A stretch of DNA of 64,000 nt from Sphaerolaimus hirsutus (Eukaryota; Nematoda; Chromadorea; Monhysterida; Sphaerolaimidae), in contig OZ038454.1 in assembly GCA_964036195.1 (NCBI GenBank), forward strand, positions 1,488,001 through 1,552,000, written 5' to 3'. Numbering within the stretch: the stretch's first letter is position 1; the number at the start of each line of letters is the position of its first letter. Shown here one piece after another: positions 1-12,100 of this stretch. Made by a program: the position numbers and the translations under genes. The notes under the pieces were generated by a model. The model was not told the DNA's origin. It made no database searches and worked only from the letters and a program-made list of their open reading frames with translations.

Positions 1-1514
1 GTCTAAGAGGGTGGGGGGGGGGGGGTATTCAAGGCAGGGGAATAATTCGAGTATATACACACAATTCATACACAATAGGTTAACATTATTTATTGTCGCC
101 ACAGGTTGTCGGTTCCATTTGTTCCATGCAGCCTCGTTAACGAAAAATTTTTATCTGATTTTGTATGATTATGTCATATATGAAAATTCATGTTTGTCCT
201 AGGCAAAAAGGGTGATCGAGGTCTAGGTGACCGACACAACAAATATTCGACTTCATGACATGAAAGCAAAACATTTTTTGTCGGCACACGTGACAGTGTA
301 AACGCAGCTTAAAGGTTCTGCACAATCGACATATTGCAGTTTTACCACCTACGCACCTATCTAGGTATTCAGCTTTCACGATTTTGCCATTCCATTACAA
401 TTGGCCAAATTTAGTGATTTTGAATGCGTTTTTACAAAGACAATGTTGCTATGATATGGAAAACATTGCGATGGTTCGTTTTTCAATTTTACGAGTCACA
501 ATTGCGAGTCGATCAAATTTGTATGGACATCGAGCATTATATGGATTCATTGCCATTTTTTGGGCACGCCTAGTAAAATCTGGTGCGGGGGCCTACACCA
601 GTTAAGATTGCCATTGAATGTTAACTGCGCCCACTGGTTACCATACAGATTTTACTTGACCTGGCAATCAGCACCATGCCCAAATGGGCGGTGCACTTGT
701 ACGCACAAATGCCCGGTTCGCACAAAATTGTGCCCGCCACGCACATCTGCCCAGTACGAAATGACATTACATTACATTTTGACCGTGTTTTTCACATCAC
801 ACTTGTGAGTGAAGTGAAAAAAAGTTGCGCAATGACATAAGTTAACTTTTTGTCACTTTACACATATTTGAACATCACTTGAAAAAGTGTCAAGTGAAAA
901 AACGGTGGATAATGGCTATTTTTGACCGTTTTTTTCACCTGACACTTTTTCAAGTGATTTTCAGATATCAGTGAAGTTAAAAAAGCTGTGCAATAACATT
1001 AGTGACCATCTGTCCGGTACGCAAAGATCATCAGCCATGTAAGTACCGGGCAGATGTGTGTGGCGGGCACAATTTTGTGCGTACATGGCGTTTGTGCGTA
1101 GGAGGCCTGACCCCCCGAATGCACATAAATACGTTCAGTTTCAAAATAGCTCTATGTGCTCCTGAAAAATGGCCTGCGGACCGTGATCCGTCAACTCAAA
1201 TCTGAATTTGGTGTGGAAACCAGTTGACACTTAGTGTGTGTAGCGTTAATGTTTTTGACTTGAATTTTTCTTTGGCGTTGGCTTCACGCGCCAGCGCCAT
1301 GCCATTTTCACATCAGGGATAAGCTCATTTGAAAAACGGAAGCAAAGTGGGTGAAAAAGTGAAAAATGACTAACAAATGCTCCATCATTTTTTGTCTGGG
1401 CACTTTTAGAATGCGGTTTTTCCACTGAAAATAGTGAGTTGAAGAAAAACAACTGGATTTAGTGTTTCATGGTTGTATTTGATTCAAGGAAAACCAAAAA
1501 ATGCGTATGAATAT
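1..1514. other. Left edge, no gene seen
   Basis: AT-rich DNA with a G run near base 12, a palindromic repeat (700-1085) and scattered GTGAAAAA motifs. No exon with splice sites and homology was found on either strand. Confidence 0.5.
700..1085. repeat. Palindromic repeat related to 35475-35682
   Basis: GTACGCACAAATGCCCGG ... ACAATTTTGTGCGTAC, with central TTTTTCACTTCACTC-type motifs in both orientations around a GTGAAAAAACGGTG core. Confidence 0.65.
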
Positions 1515-1618
1515 ATCGTATTACCTCAAAATACCCCCAGGGGGTTTATTATTTCGCCAGCAAAATTTTAGGGGGGCATTTCGAGGGGGGGGGGGAGGTA
1601 ATTCGAGGTAATACGGTA
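1515..1618. repeat. Short fold-back element, CGTATTACCTC..GAGGTAATACG
   Basis: A near-minimal copy: the two termini plus CCCCCAGGGGG and TTTCGCCAGCAAAATTTTAGG, with almost no interior. The G/C runs are prone to sequencing length error. Confidence 0.75.
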
Positions 1619-1685
1619 AATACATTAAATCTCTAACTTCTTTGTCAACGTGAACCAAAAACTTCCTGCACAGTCACATTGTAAT

Positions 1686-2116
1686 TACCGTATTACCTCG
1701 AATAACCCCCCCTTGAATTAACCCCCCCTCGTCATACCCCCCCCCCCTAAAATTTGGCTGAGGAAATAATAAACCACCCCCTCGAAATACCCCCTAAAAT
1801 TGAGTGTAAAGAGAACGTACATGACAAATACCGTAGTTTGTGATCTGTATTTACAATGCAGAACACACGTTAAAAGTGATGGCCAAGTGACGTTAGGGAA
1901 GGGTTTATGTGTATATACAGTTATATATGCCTATAAACACATATTTATACATCTACGTAATTGTTCGATTTTTCTACGTCTGCGTATGGGGAATTTCCGA
2001 AAATTTCTGGCGAAATAATAGACCCCCCTCGAATAAACCCCTTCTTTAATTATCCCCCCTCAAATTTTGCTGGCGAAATAATAAACCCCCTGTGGGTATT
2101 TCGAGGTAATACGGTA
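1686..2116. repeat. Fold-back element, TACCGTATTACCTCG termini
   Basis: TACCGTATTACCTCGAATA ... TTTCGAGGTAATACGGTA. Sub-terminal CCCCCCTCGAATTAA units; unique interior with GAGAACGTACATGAC shared with 20664-21099 and 59138-59593. Downstream of the SRF stop codon. Confidence 0.82.
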
Positions 2117-2295
2117 GGTAGAATATAAATATTCAACGATGTAATATTTACGTTTCAATTCAGCAAAACCTTCAAATAAATTTTTAAAAACATGTCATCA
2201 CCACCAGTTATTTGTAATGCCTTCACCGTAATTTGAAAATATAGAAAATTTAGGAACGCTACACAGAAAATATACGAGAGTAGGAAAGATTGGGG

Positions 2296-2412
2296 GCCAG
2301 TCCGCACACTGTAAAGTGTAACATGTAAATTTGTCAAAGGGCGTGTAAAATGTGAAGTTTCTTTCGACATTTTGTGTTTTACATGACATATTTACGGTGT
2401 GCGTGACTGCCG
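2296..2412. repeat. TGTAAAATG-family element downstream of SRF
   Basis: CCAGTCCGCACACTGTAAAGTG ... CATATTTACGGTGTGCGTGACTG; a 117-bp copy. Confidence 0.7.
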
Positions 2413-2824
2413 CCAGCATAATTTTTTAAAAACATTATATGGATAATAAAACTTTTAAAGCACACAAGATTTAAAACGTATAACATTTAAAAATCAAAAT
2501 ACATTCACACAATGAAATCGAGAAAAAAAATAAAAATAAGTGAAATGATTTTGCAACAAAATGACATATCAATGCAGATCAATAAACTGGTGAAATGAAG
2601 TTCGAAAATTAATGAAAAACGGGATATTGAGATTACACAAGTGAAGCACCGCAACGCAAATCCTGTACAAATCCACCAGCATAAAAAGTATATTTTTAGA
2701 CGTTTTATCAGAATGCCCAATTAAATTGCTTATTTATCATAGTGCATGCAGGGTGCCTATGGAAATCTTGCAAAGTGGCACCCAGTGCACTACCTTATTT
2801 GCTCATTAAAAACTTACTTTATTG

Positions 2825-3117
2825 ACCGTATCTGCTCGAATAATTCCCTCTGTTAGACGAGTGAAGGGAAATTAATCCCACGAATAATGCCCCCCCCCTA
2901 CGCATATGATGAATTTTTTGTGTCCTATTTGAACAAATATTCCATGTGATTTTGTTGCTAAAGCTTATTTCGTACAATGAGTTGACAGAAACATGCTTGG
3001 AAATTTGTACGAAAAAATACCCCCCCCCTAAAAAAATAACTCATTGAATAGTTTCCCCTCAAAGAAGTCTGACGAAATAAATAATTCCCCCGTGAAATCA
3101 TCCGAGCAAGTTCGGTA
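2825..3117. repeat. Diverged fold-back element next to the SRF 3' end
   Basis: ACCGTATCTGCTCGAATAATTCCC ... CCGAGCAAGTTCGGTA. It ends 41 bp from the SRF stop codon, so it lies in the likely SRF 3' UTR. Confidence 0.65.
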
Positions 3118-3157
3118 CATAAAAGGCAACCATTAACAAATACGTAAAAATTCAAAC

Positions 3158-6100
3158 CTATCCATTCAATCCATTCATAAACAACGCGGGAAAAATAGCA
3201 CCGCCATTTTGTTCCCCATCACTGGAACTTCCTTTAAAATCTGAATTTCCACCAGAGCCATTCTGTTGCAAATGTTGGACCAGTGCCAAAATTTGGTTTG
3301 GCGTCAAATTGCTGGCGCCTGGCACAGAAACTGAATTATTGCCCGAATTATTATTCATATATTGATTTGCCACGGCAGTTCCATTCATTTGGCTGCTTCC
3401 ATTATTGATTTGATTGGCTAAAAGCATCAGATTGAGCAGAAAATTATTCTGCGTTTGTGCTTGCTGTTGGTGCGATTTTGCGCCTGTGTTTTTAGGTGAA
3501 ACTGTGTTTTATAGAATGTGTTTTTTGTGAAAACACAGAAATTTGTTTAATTTGGCACCAACGATTTGCAGCGATGGCCAATAAAGTGGACAGGGAGCTA
3601 TTTGTTGTGTTGTTGTTATCGGCACCTGTGTTTTCTGCGTGTTTAAAAATTTGTTTTTAAATAAACAAAACGACAACAGAAAAAGAATACTATGCCGGCG
3701 GTGTGGAGTAAGGTATTTGCTCGAAAAATTCTAAATAATCCTTTGTGTTTGAGGAGAAAATTTATTTTTTTTGGGGGGGGGGTATTCAAAGTAGAAATTA
3801 TTTCATCTCGTCGAAAGTTCCACGCATAGTTCTATCAAAAAAATCCACAAAATCTGCTTTATAACCAAAAAAACATTTTGCTGATATGCCATTTTTTCAA
3901 ATTGAATAAAACAAAATTATCGTATGCCTAACGGGGGATTATTTGAGGGGCATTATTCAAGGGGAGAATTATTCGACCGAATACGGTAAATCAATTCGAG
4001 TGACTTATTGCCCTACATTTTGGGATTGTTTAATTGTATAACAAAACTGAAATTCGTATTTCGTTTGATGGATCTAATTTTTTCATAGTTAATTTTTTCG
4101 TTCCGGTAATTTTACCTAAATCAGGATTGGATCAGTGCCAACTTAGCATCGCACATTTGACTTGACGCGCTTATTTAATGTCTGGTGTCAGTCCGGCACC
4201 ATGTAAAGCGAATAGTAACGCGGCAAATGACATGTAAAATGTCAAAAGTTCAGTAAAATATTATATTTTTATTTAAATTGAGATTTTTCCTGCTGTGTGA
4301 CACTTTACAGGGTGCGGGACTGCTCCCCGTGCAGTGTTTCAAATTTTTTTTTATTTAAGATAATTTTGCAGCAACAATAGGTCACACAAATGCAAATCAA
4401 ATTCATATTCTCATCTCACCTGAAGCCAAATGCATCAGTTCAGATGGATTTCTACTCATTTGTTGGCCCGTTGCCAATTCATTGCTGGTGTTTTGTTGTT
4501 GTGGATGCCAGTCCTGTCTCGATTTGTTTGCGTTCTGAAGTGAGGGATTGTGATTTTGTTTTTTGTTATTACATATTTGTCTGATTTGTTAATAGGTACA
4601 TATTTACCTTATTGGTATATTCCAGTGACTTTACACCTTGAACGCGTGGTTCACGCTGGAAGTGTGCCAACGATACATGCAATTTTCATAAAAAAACGGA
4701 TAAATCCATTGCTGTTATTACCTTTTAAGCGGGAATTAGAGCTCAGCGTCGATTCGACGTGAAATGATGATGACGTGAAATGATAAAAATTGAATTTTTC
4801 AATTCGCTCTAGTTGTGGCTGATAACACTCAGTATTGGACACGATTAAGGTATTGATTCATATATTATCCTTAGAAAATTGTAGACCCGTAGCATGATCC
4901 ACACTCGTGTAATTATTTTCACGACGTCATTTCACGTCATCATTTCACGTCGAATCGACGCTGAGCTCTAATTCCCGCTTTACAGTAAGGTAGTCACAAC
5001 TAGGGTGTCAACAAAAATTTTTTACGGAAAACGGAAACGGAAACGGAAAAAAATTTTCAGCGGCCGGAAAACGGAACGGAAAACGGAAAAAAATTTGCAC
5101 TTGGCGGAAAACGGAAACGGAAAAAAAATTTCAGCAGCCGGAAAACGGAAAAAGAGGCCGGAAAAACGGAAACGGAAACATCAAATTTGCACAGAAATGG
5201 AAAAACTTGCTGAAATTTTGCCGCAAAACAGATAAAATTTGCTGAAATTTTGCTGGAAGTGGAAAAAATTTGCAGTAATTTTGTTGGAAACAGAACATTT
5301 TTTTACATCATTGACAACCTGCATGAATTTTTACCAGTTTGGCTGATCAGAAAACAGAAAGTTGAGCCAGAAAAAGGTAAAATGAGGCGGAAAAATGGCA
5401 AATTGAGGCGGAAAATGGAAAAAAGTGGAAAAACTGGAAATTGAGGCGGAAAACGGAAAAAAGGCGGAAATACTGAAAATTTAGCCGGAAAACGGAAAAT
5501 CAGCCGGAAAAACGGAAACGGAAAAAAAGTTGCCGGAAAACGGAACAGAAAACGGAAAAAATTTGCCTGCGGAAAACGGAAACGGAAAACGGAAATTTGA
5601 CACCCTAGTCACAACAATAAACCTTTTCACATTTTTTCACAAAAATTGAATGCTTTCAGTATCATTGGCACGCTTCCAACGCGAGACATAAATCAGTGGG
5701 ACTGCAGAGTATCAAGTGCATCCAGTATATGAATAGGTACCGTATTACCTCGAATTACCCCCCCCCCTTGAATTAACCCCCCCCCTCGAATTAACCCCCC
5801 CTCAAAATGGGCTGGGGAAATAATAACCCCCCCCTCGAAATACCCCCCCCCCTTTTCGGAATGATGTACGTCATGTACATAATAAATACGTCATTTATGC
5901 AATGTACATGATGTATATTACTGTTAATTTGCATTGCAGCCTCATTTTGTGTAGCTATCTACGTTTTTATGTCCAAATATATCCTGTTTGGACACATTTA
6001 TTACCTGTTTTGGGTATGTAAATGCCTACTATTTACTACGATTCTTATGAAAATTTCTGACGAAATAAAAAAAAACCCCTCGAATTAACCCCCCTCAAAT

Positions 6101-9100
6101 TTTGCTGGCGAAATAATAAACCCCCATGGGGGTATTTCGAGGTAATACGGTAATTCCCATTGGGGATTATTTTTTGTCAGTTGTTTTTGAGGATGGGGGG
6201 CTGTTCAAGGGGGAATTATTATTTTTTTAAAATTGTCAGGCATGTCTATCAACTCATTTCATGGAAAATAATATGCTTTATCAACAAAACGTTTCATTTT
6301 TTCGTCAAATAAAAAAAAATTATCATACACATACACCTCAAGCACATAATTATTCGAGGGGGGATGATTTTATTCATCAGTCTACTAACAGGGGGAGTTA
6401 TTTATTCAAGCGATAATTATTCAAGCAAATTTGGTATTTATAATTACCAAGGTGCTTTTTTGACCCTAACCCGTACTTTCGACCCACATTTTTTAGCTTT
6501 TTTATTATTTTGTTAGATAATCTCGCTCCCGGGCCCCGAGGTGCAAAAATTCCGCTTTTTGACATTTTTAAGATCCTAAATTCATACACCCCATTCCATT
6601 TACACTTTTAAACTCATCCCGCATTATACAAAATGTACAAAAGCGCCGATTTCGCATAAAATAAATATAAATATTTACACACAATATATTTCGCGTGCAA
6701 ACAAGGAAGCGAGTGAAGTTTTAAGCACATCACTATTTAAATTTTGCACATCCCACTACCATTTTGCTATTTCGATTTTCAAATCCAAAAGCGCGTATTT
6801 AGGCTATTCACACACTAGTTTTCAACCGAAATTTAGGAAACTCATAAATCAGTTTTGAACGAACCCGAGTTGACGGAAATGATATATCTGTCAACTCAAG
6901 ATTTGATGGTGATCAAAAATGACTCTTTCCATTAACCTTGAATGCGTTCAGTTGAGTTGTGAGTTTTCAAAATTTCAGTTGACAACTGAAAGTGTCTAGG
7001 CATATAGGCAAATGTCAAATAAAAGCATTTCGGTTACGAAATAGTCCGTAACAGGTACAGGTGAGCACCAAAAATTTCGTGAATAGGCATTTTTACCTGG
7101 ACAAAAATAGAGGGAAACGTTTGGAAATGCCACAGCTTAAGCGGACATTTATTTGTCGTATTTATTTAGGTAGTAAGAGAAACTTGGGAAGCTTTTTCTG
7201 AATCAGTAGTGTGTAAACAAAGTGCCGAATTCAATTGGAGTGTAGGGCGCAGCGTAAATGAGACTCTCCACGGACAGTTGACAAGCACACCAAATTTCAA
7301 CTGGTTCCCATCCCAATTCAAAGGTTGATCACGAGTGACACCATGCATTAGTATATACCGTATTTCCTCGAAATACCCCCCTCAAAATGGGCACTAAGAA
7401 TTTGTGGTCTGGGAAATGCATAACAGACGTTCAAAACACTTACTGTGTTACGTTAGAACATCGTTTATACCATCTACATCCTTATATAAGGCTGTAAACA
7501 CTTATAAATGTGGTTACTGTTGCATTTTTCACGTTTTTCTCTCAAAATTTTCAGTCTGAAAAAATAAACCCCCCAGGGGGTAATTCGAGGAAATACGGTA
7601 CACATGTAGGCGCTTCATGCCGGGATTTGTGCATTGGACACACTGCAACATTTATTTCAACACCCCAGCTTCATTTCCAACATGATACAACTTTTGCAGG
7701 GGGCACGTGCGTAAGCTTTGAATTGGGATGGGGACCAGTTGACATTTGGTCACCAAATTATGGTGTCCTCGCCAACTGGTGTGTGTACGTGTAGCAGGGC
7801 TGCAGTTTTTGCGCACTTAATTCAATTTTTGCACTTAATCGCGTGGCGTGCGGAGCGTTTACGTCATAATTGAATTTGCCCCCAGACTATAAACAAATTA
7901 ATGACACCGAAAAATGCTGAGAAATGCACTTTTATCTACGAAAATGCATAAAAATGAGGGAAAATTCCAAAAATGTATTCACGATTGGCTGCGGCATTCG
8001 ACTCTTGTAAAAAATGCATTCATACAAAAATCTTCGGAATGTGAAGCAACGCTAAAAAGTGTATGATACCGTATTTTGATGAATAAATTCACGTGAAATA
8101 TTTGTGCACCAGATTCATACATTGTGAAAGCAATGTAAATAGGTATTTAATGTCGTGAGAAAGAAACTGTTTTTCCTACATTTACATTATGTTGTGTTCT
8201 GTATAATTGTATATTTTTTCTGATGGTATATGGTAGTGTTTTAGACTGGCCTCGTAATTTTTTCACTGATTAATGAGTGAAATTACTGTGTCCCATGGGA
8301 ATGCCCCATGAATACTCTCCTTGGGTGTAAAAAGTATGAAAGCTCCACTTCGACAGTGCATTTACAAGACTATTATTAACCCCATTCACAATAAAAATTT
8401 TCACCATTGCCCAACTTCAAGTTTCAACAAACTTTTCAAATTTAAAATGCTCAAATTTAATAAACTCGATCAGTGCGCCAAAACCAGTGGAGGAACGGAT
8501 TTATTTGCAAATATTGAAATGCCTGAAAACTGGAAATCCGCCCGTCCAAAATGTCCGAAATTTGTTTGCACAGTGTTCGAAAACTGATTTTGCAATATTA
8601 TTTGAAATAAAGAAAGAGTGACAGGTCTTTGATAGCGTTCCGAAATAATTTAGAAAAATGTTTTTCAGAAAATATTTAATTATTAAATATTATTTCAGAA
8701 AATTTCACAAAGTAAAATAATATAAAACTTATTTTATATACTTATATTTAAATAAATATCCCGAACCTTTTCGAACGCTAGTCAGATTTTAGGTCACGCG
8801 CGAATTTTCAACATTCAAAATAGGCGCATAGAAAACGCGAAATTTTGGTCACTCTTCAATCGAGAATGTTTTCAGTATTTATAAATACACAATTCGGATG
8901 TTGTTCCAATGTTATTGGGCAAACAATTTTGCTCGTGTTTACAAGAAAACCGGTTTTTGGGGGGCACATTAAATTCACCTGAGTCACATCTGTGTTGGTG
9001 CCCAATGGTGGAAAACATACCGTATTTCCTCGAAATACCCCCCAAAATTTCTACCCCCAAAAAATAAACCCCCTCGGGGTGTTTTGAGGAAATACAGTAG

Positions 9101-12100
9101 ATAAAAACACACATAATTGTAGAGGTTTTGTGTTGTCTTTTTATACAGAGGCAAACACTTCGTTAATTTGATAAAAAACTGTCTAAATATTTACTAAAAT
9201 CAGCTGTCTTACAGGGAACCCAAAAACAGTGTAACCTTAGAAACGGTTTTTGTGCAAAATCACGCAAGACAATATATGCACAGTAATGGGTCATGATTGA
9301 AAAAATTAGTCATTCAACAAAAAATACAAAAGCACAAAATTCACCAAAAAAAGTTTCAAATCCAACCTTGGCTAAAAGTGCTATGGGTTCAGTCTGACAT
9401 GTAGAACTGCTACTTGACAAAACGTCCGCATTGTTTTCAAATGAGCTATTTGGATTTCTGGATGTTGGCAGCTGGGTGGTAAAAAGTGGAATGGGAATGG
9501 GAATAAAAGGTTTGAAAAATGACAAAAGCTGATTTTTTTCTTGAAATTAATAGCTGTAAGCAGGAGAAAATTATGGCTGGTTCAGTTTCGTGTTGTTTGG
9601 TATGTTATACTTCGATTACTTTACACCCTGCACACGTGGTTCCAGTTGGAAGTGTGCCAACGATGGTTAGTGCATCCGAGTTTCATAAAAAAATGACAAA
9701 ATTGATTGTTGTTATAATGTTATTCATTAAGATATTCACATTGATGATTTTTTTTCATATTTTTACGTAAATCACATGATTTTATAATCATTGGCATGCT
9801 TCCAACACGAGACATAAATCAGTGCGAGGGCAGAGTATCAGGTACGCCGAGTATACCAATGTTGTAATGTGAATGATTGTCAACTAAACATAGTTTTTAA
9901 ACCCATGCACACACCCACGTAAAATTTTTTCTAAATGGCAACTGAAATGTTCAATACCTATTCAATGAATATTTTGCAATTGTTTTTGCACTCAAGTGCA
10001 CAATTTCAGATGCATATAACCATCTGGGGTAGTAATCAAAAAACTTCGCCCGTGGCTAGTGATGTGAAAAGCGCCAGGACTTTGGCGCCATAAGCGCCAT
10101 GACGCTTTTCCGACCCCCAGCGCCAAGCGCCAATGGCGCCATAGCAAAATGGCGCCAAGCGCCACGACGCTTTTTGCTTTAGAGCTAGCGCCAAGTTCCA
10201 GCGCCAGGCTTTTTGTTCCTGGCGTCGGGTAAAAATAGCGCCAAGCGCCAAAATCGCCATGGCGCTTTTACACCACTACCCAGGGCCCTGACTGAACCAA
10301 ATCGCAAATGTCATCCAAAGTGTCAAAAGTGATGTAAAATGCCCTGTAAAAGGTCAGACGACCGGTAAAATTGTTTACAGCGCATTTGACATGACTTTTA
10401 ACACTTTACATGACATTTTACAGGGCTCGGAGTGTAACCAGGTAGTAAAATATTTATGCAATCACAACAATCAGAACTCACCACATTTTTACATTCATTA
10501 CTATGTTGGAAATATGCGGACTGAAGCTCATTTGAATGGCCAGCCTTTCTCACCATAAAATCATGATTTCTGGCAATTATGTCATTTGTGGGGCCAAAAT
10601 CCATATTTGGTTCTATTTCTGGTTCTGTGTGTGCCAATCCACTAAGGCACACATTAATTAGTTGTTTTCCTGAAAATTAAATATCTGTTTTTTTAACACA
10701 CGTTACAATAGAATCTACAATATTCTGGCTGAATAAAGAGTAATAAAGTAGCAACACATACTGTACCTATTTTTATACACCGGGCTTACTGCATATGATG
10801 TGCATTCATTACAGTAAATGTTACCATATTTTAATGAATAAAGTCGTCGGCAACATTGTACACAAGTTCACGTAGTGAATGAAAGTATTGAGCGTGATAT
10901 GATGAATTTTTAATTTGTTTAATGTTTGGATTCTGATTCTGATGGGATATGATGACCGGAATTTTTATGTTAAAGCGTGAAATCAATAGACTAATTTAAA
11001 AATGCCATTTTCCCCCTAGAAACAATCAATAATATCATCTTACATACAACAAAACATAGAAACTCAGTTAATTAAATGCAAAATGACACGAAAATTGATA
11101 CCAATTGATTGACAATCAATTGAATTTTTTTATATTTTTCCCATCATTACTTCCTTCCAACATTCATCGCAAACACCACAAAACCAACACCAACCCAAAA
11201 CTGACCAGTATTTCCCACAATGACAGGTTTCAACCTGTCAGTGGCCCACTGGTAAACGTGGCCAGTCTCTGAGGCCACCACCAAAAGAACCTGTGTGCCT
11301 GTCAGCTTGGCTAGTTCCTGGGCCTGCAAGCAAATTTGGGAAATGTGAAATGATAATTGCAATAAAGTTATTTCACTTGGAGTACAGAAAATTTAAGTTT
11401 TAAGTATTTATTTTTTTTGTATTGCAAAAATATGAAGTTAGAAATTTTTAAAAATTGTCTTGAAAAAAGTTTCTTTATTTGACATTTTTTCTGTATATGA
11501 CATTTGACATTTTTCTTTATTTGACATTTGAGTTGTCTTAAAAATTCTTCTCCAAAACGTTCTTCACTTTCTGATTGAGATCTTATGTTTTTAAAACAAA
11601 ATTTCAACAAAATTTCATGTTTAAAAAAGTTTAGATAGGATATAGGTAATGAACAGATTTAATTTTAATTTGGGCATATGTAAAAGTGAACTTTACCTTT
11701 TTAAGTATTCCCGTTTTTCTCTTGCTGAATGTTGTATAGCGTCTGAGCTTGTTTTCGATGTAAGCTATCTTGATTTTCACTCTGCCTGCGGTTTTTTATT
11801 TGAGTTATTACCGCAAATCCTCGAATAAGACCTTCCTTGAATAACTCCCCCTTAAATACCCCCCCCCCCCCTGGAAACTATGCCGCAAAAAAATAGAATC
11901 GATGAAGACAGACAGGCAAAATTAAGCTATGGCTGACTGGGCTGCCCATACACAATGTGTATTTACGCAGTGTACACGTTTTTTTTAAATTTGTATGTGT
12001 ATTTGAATGAATTGGATGCTATAATACAAATTTTTGAATGGATACATGTTTTTTGTTGTTGTCGAACTGTTAAATAACTGGATTGAAAGTCCATGTTTTC

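Larger units (their letters stand above)
4616..5729. mobile_element. TATACTC-type MITE interrupted by two later insertions
   Basis: Left end TATATTCCAGTGACTTTAC..GGAAGTGTGCCAACGAT, right end ATTGGCACGCTTCCAACGCGAGACATAAATCAGTG..CCAGTATA, as in the intact copy 9606-9855. Between the ends sit a palindrome (about 4726-4983) and a hAT-like MITE (5001-5607). Lies in SRF intron 7. Confidence 0.82.

Noticed and set aside
7480-7495. CCTTATATAAGG as a possible SRF-binding CArG box in an SRF intron
   Set aside because: It has eight A/T bases between CC and GG rather than six, and occurs identically in other fold-back elements (about 16693), so it is repeat sequence.
8321-8587. 88-codon plus-strand frame in SRF intron 7
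   Set aside because: AT-rich, no recognisable domain, no splice context, and wrong strand for the host gene.
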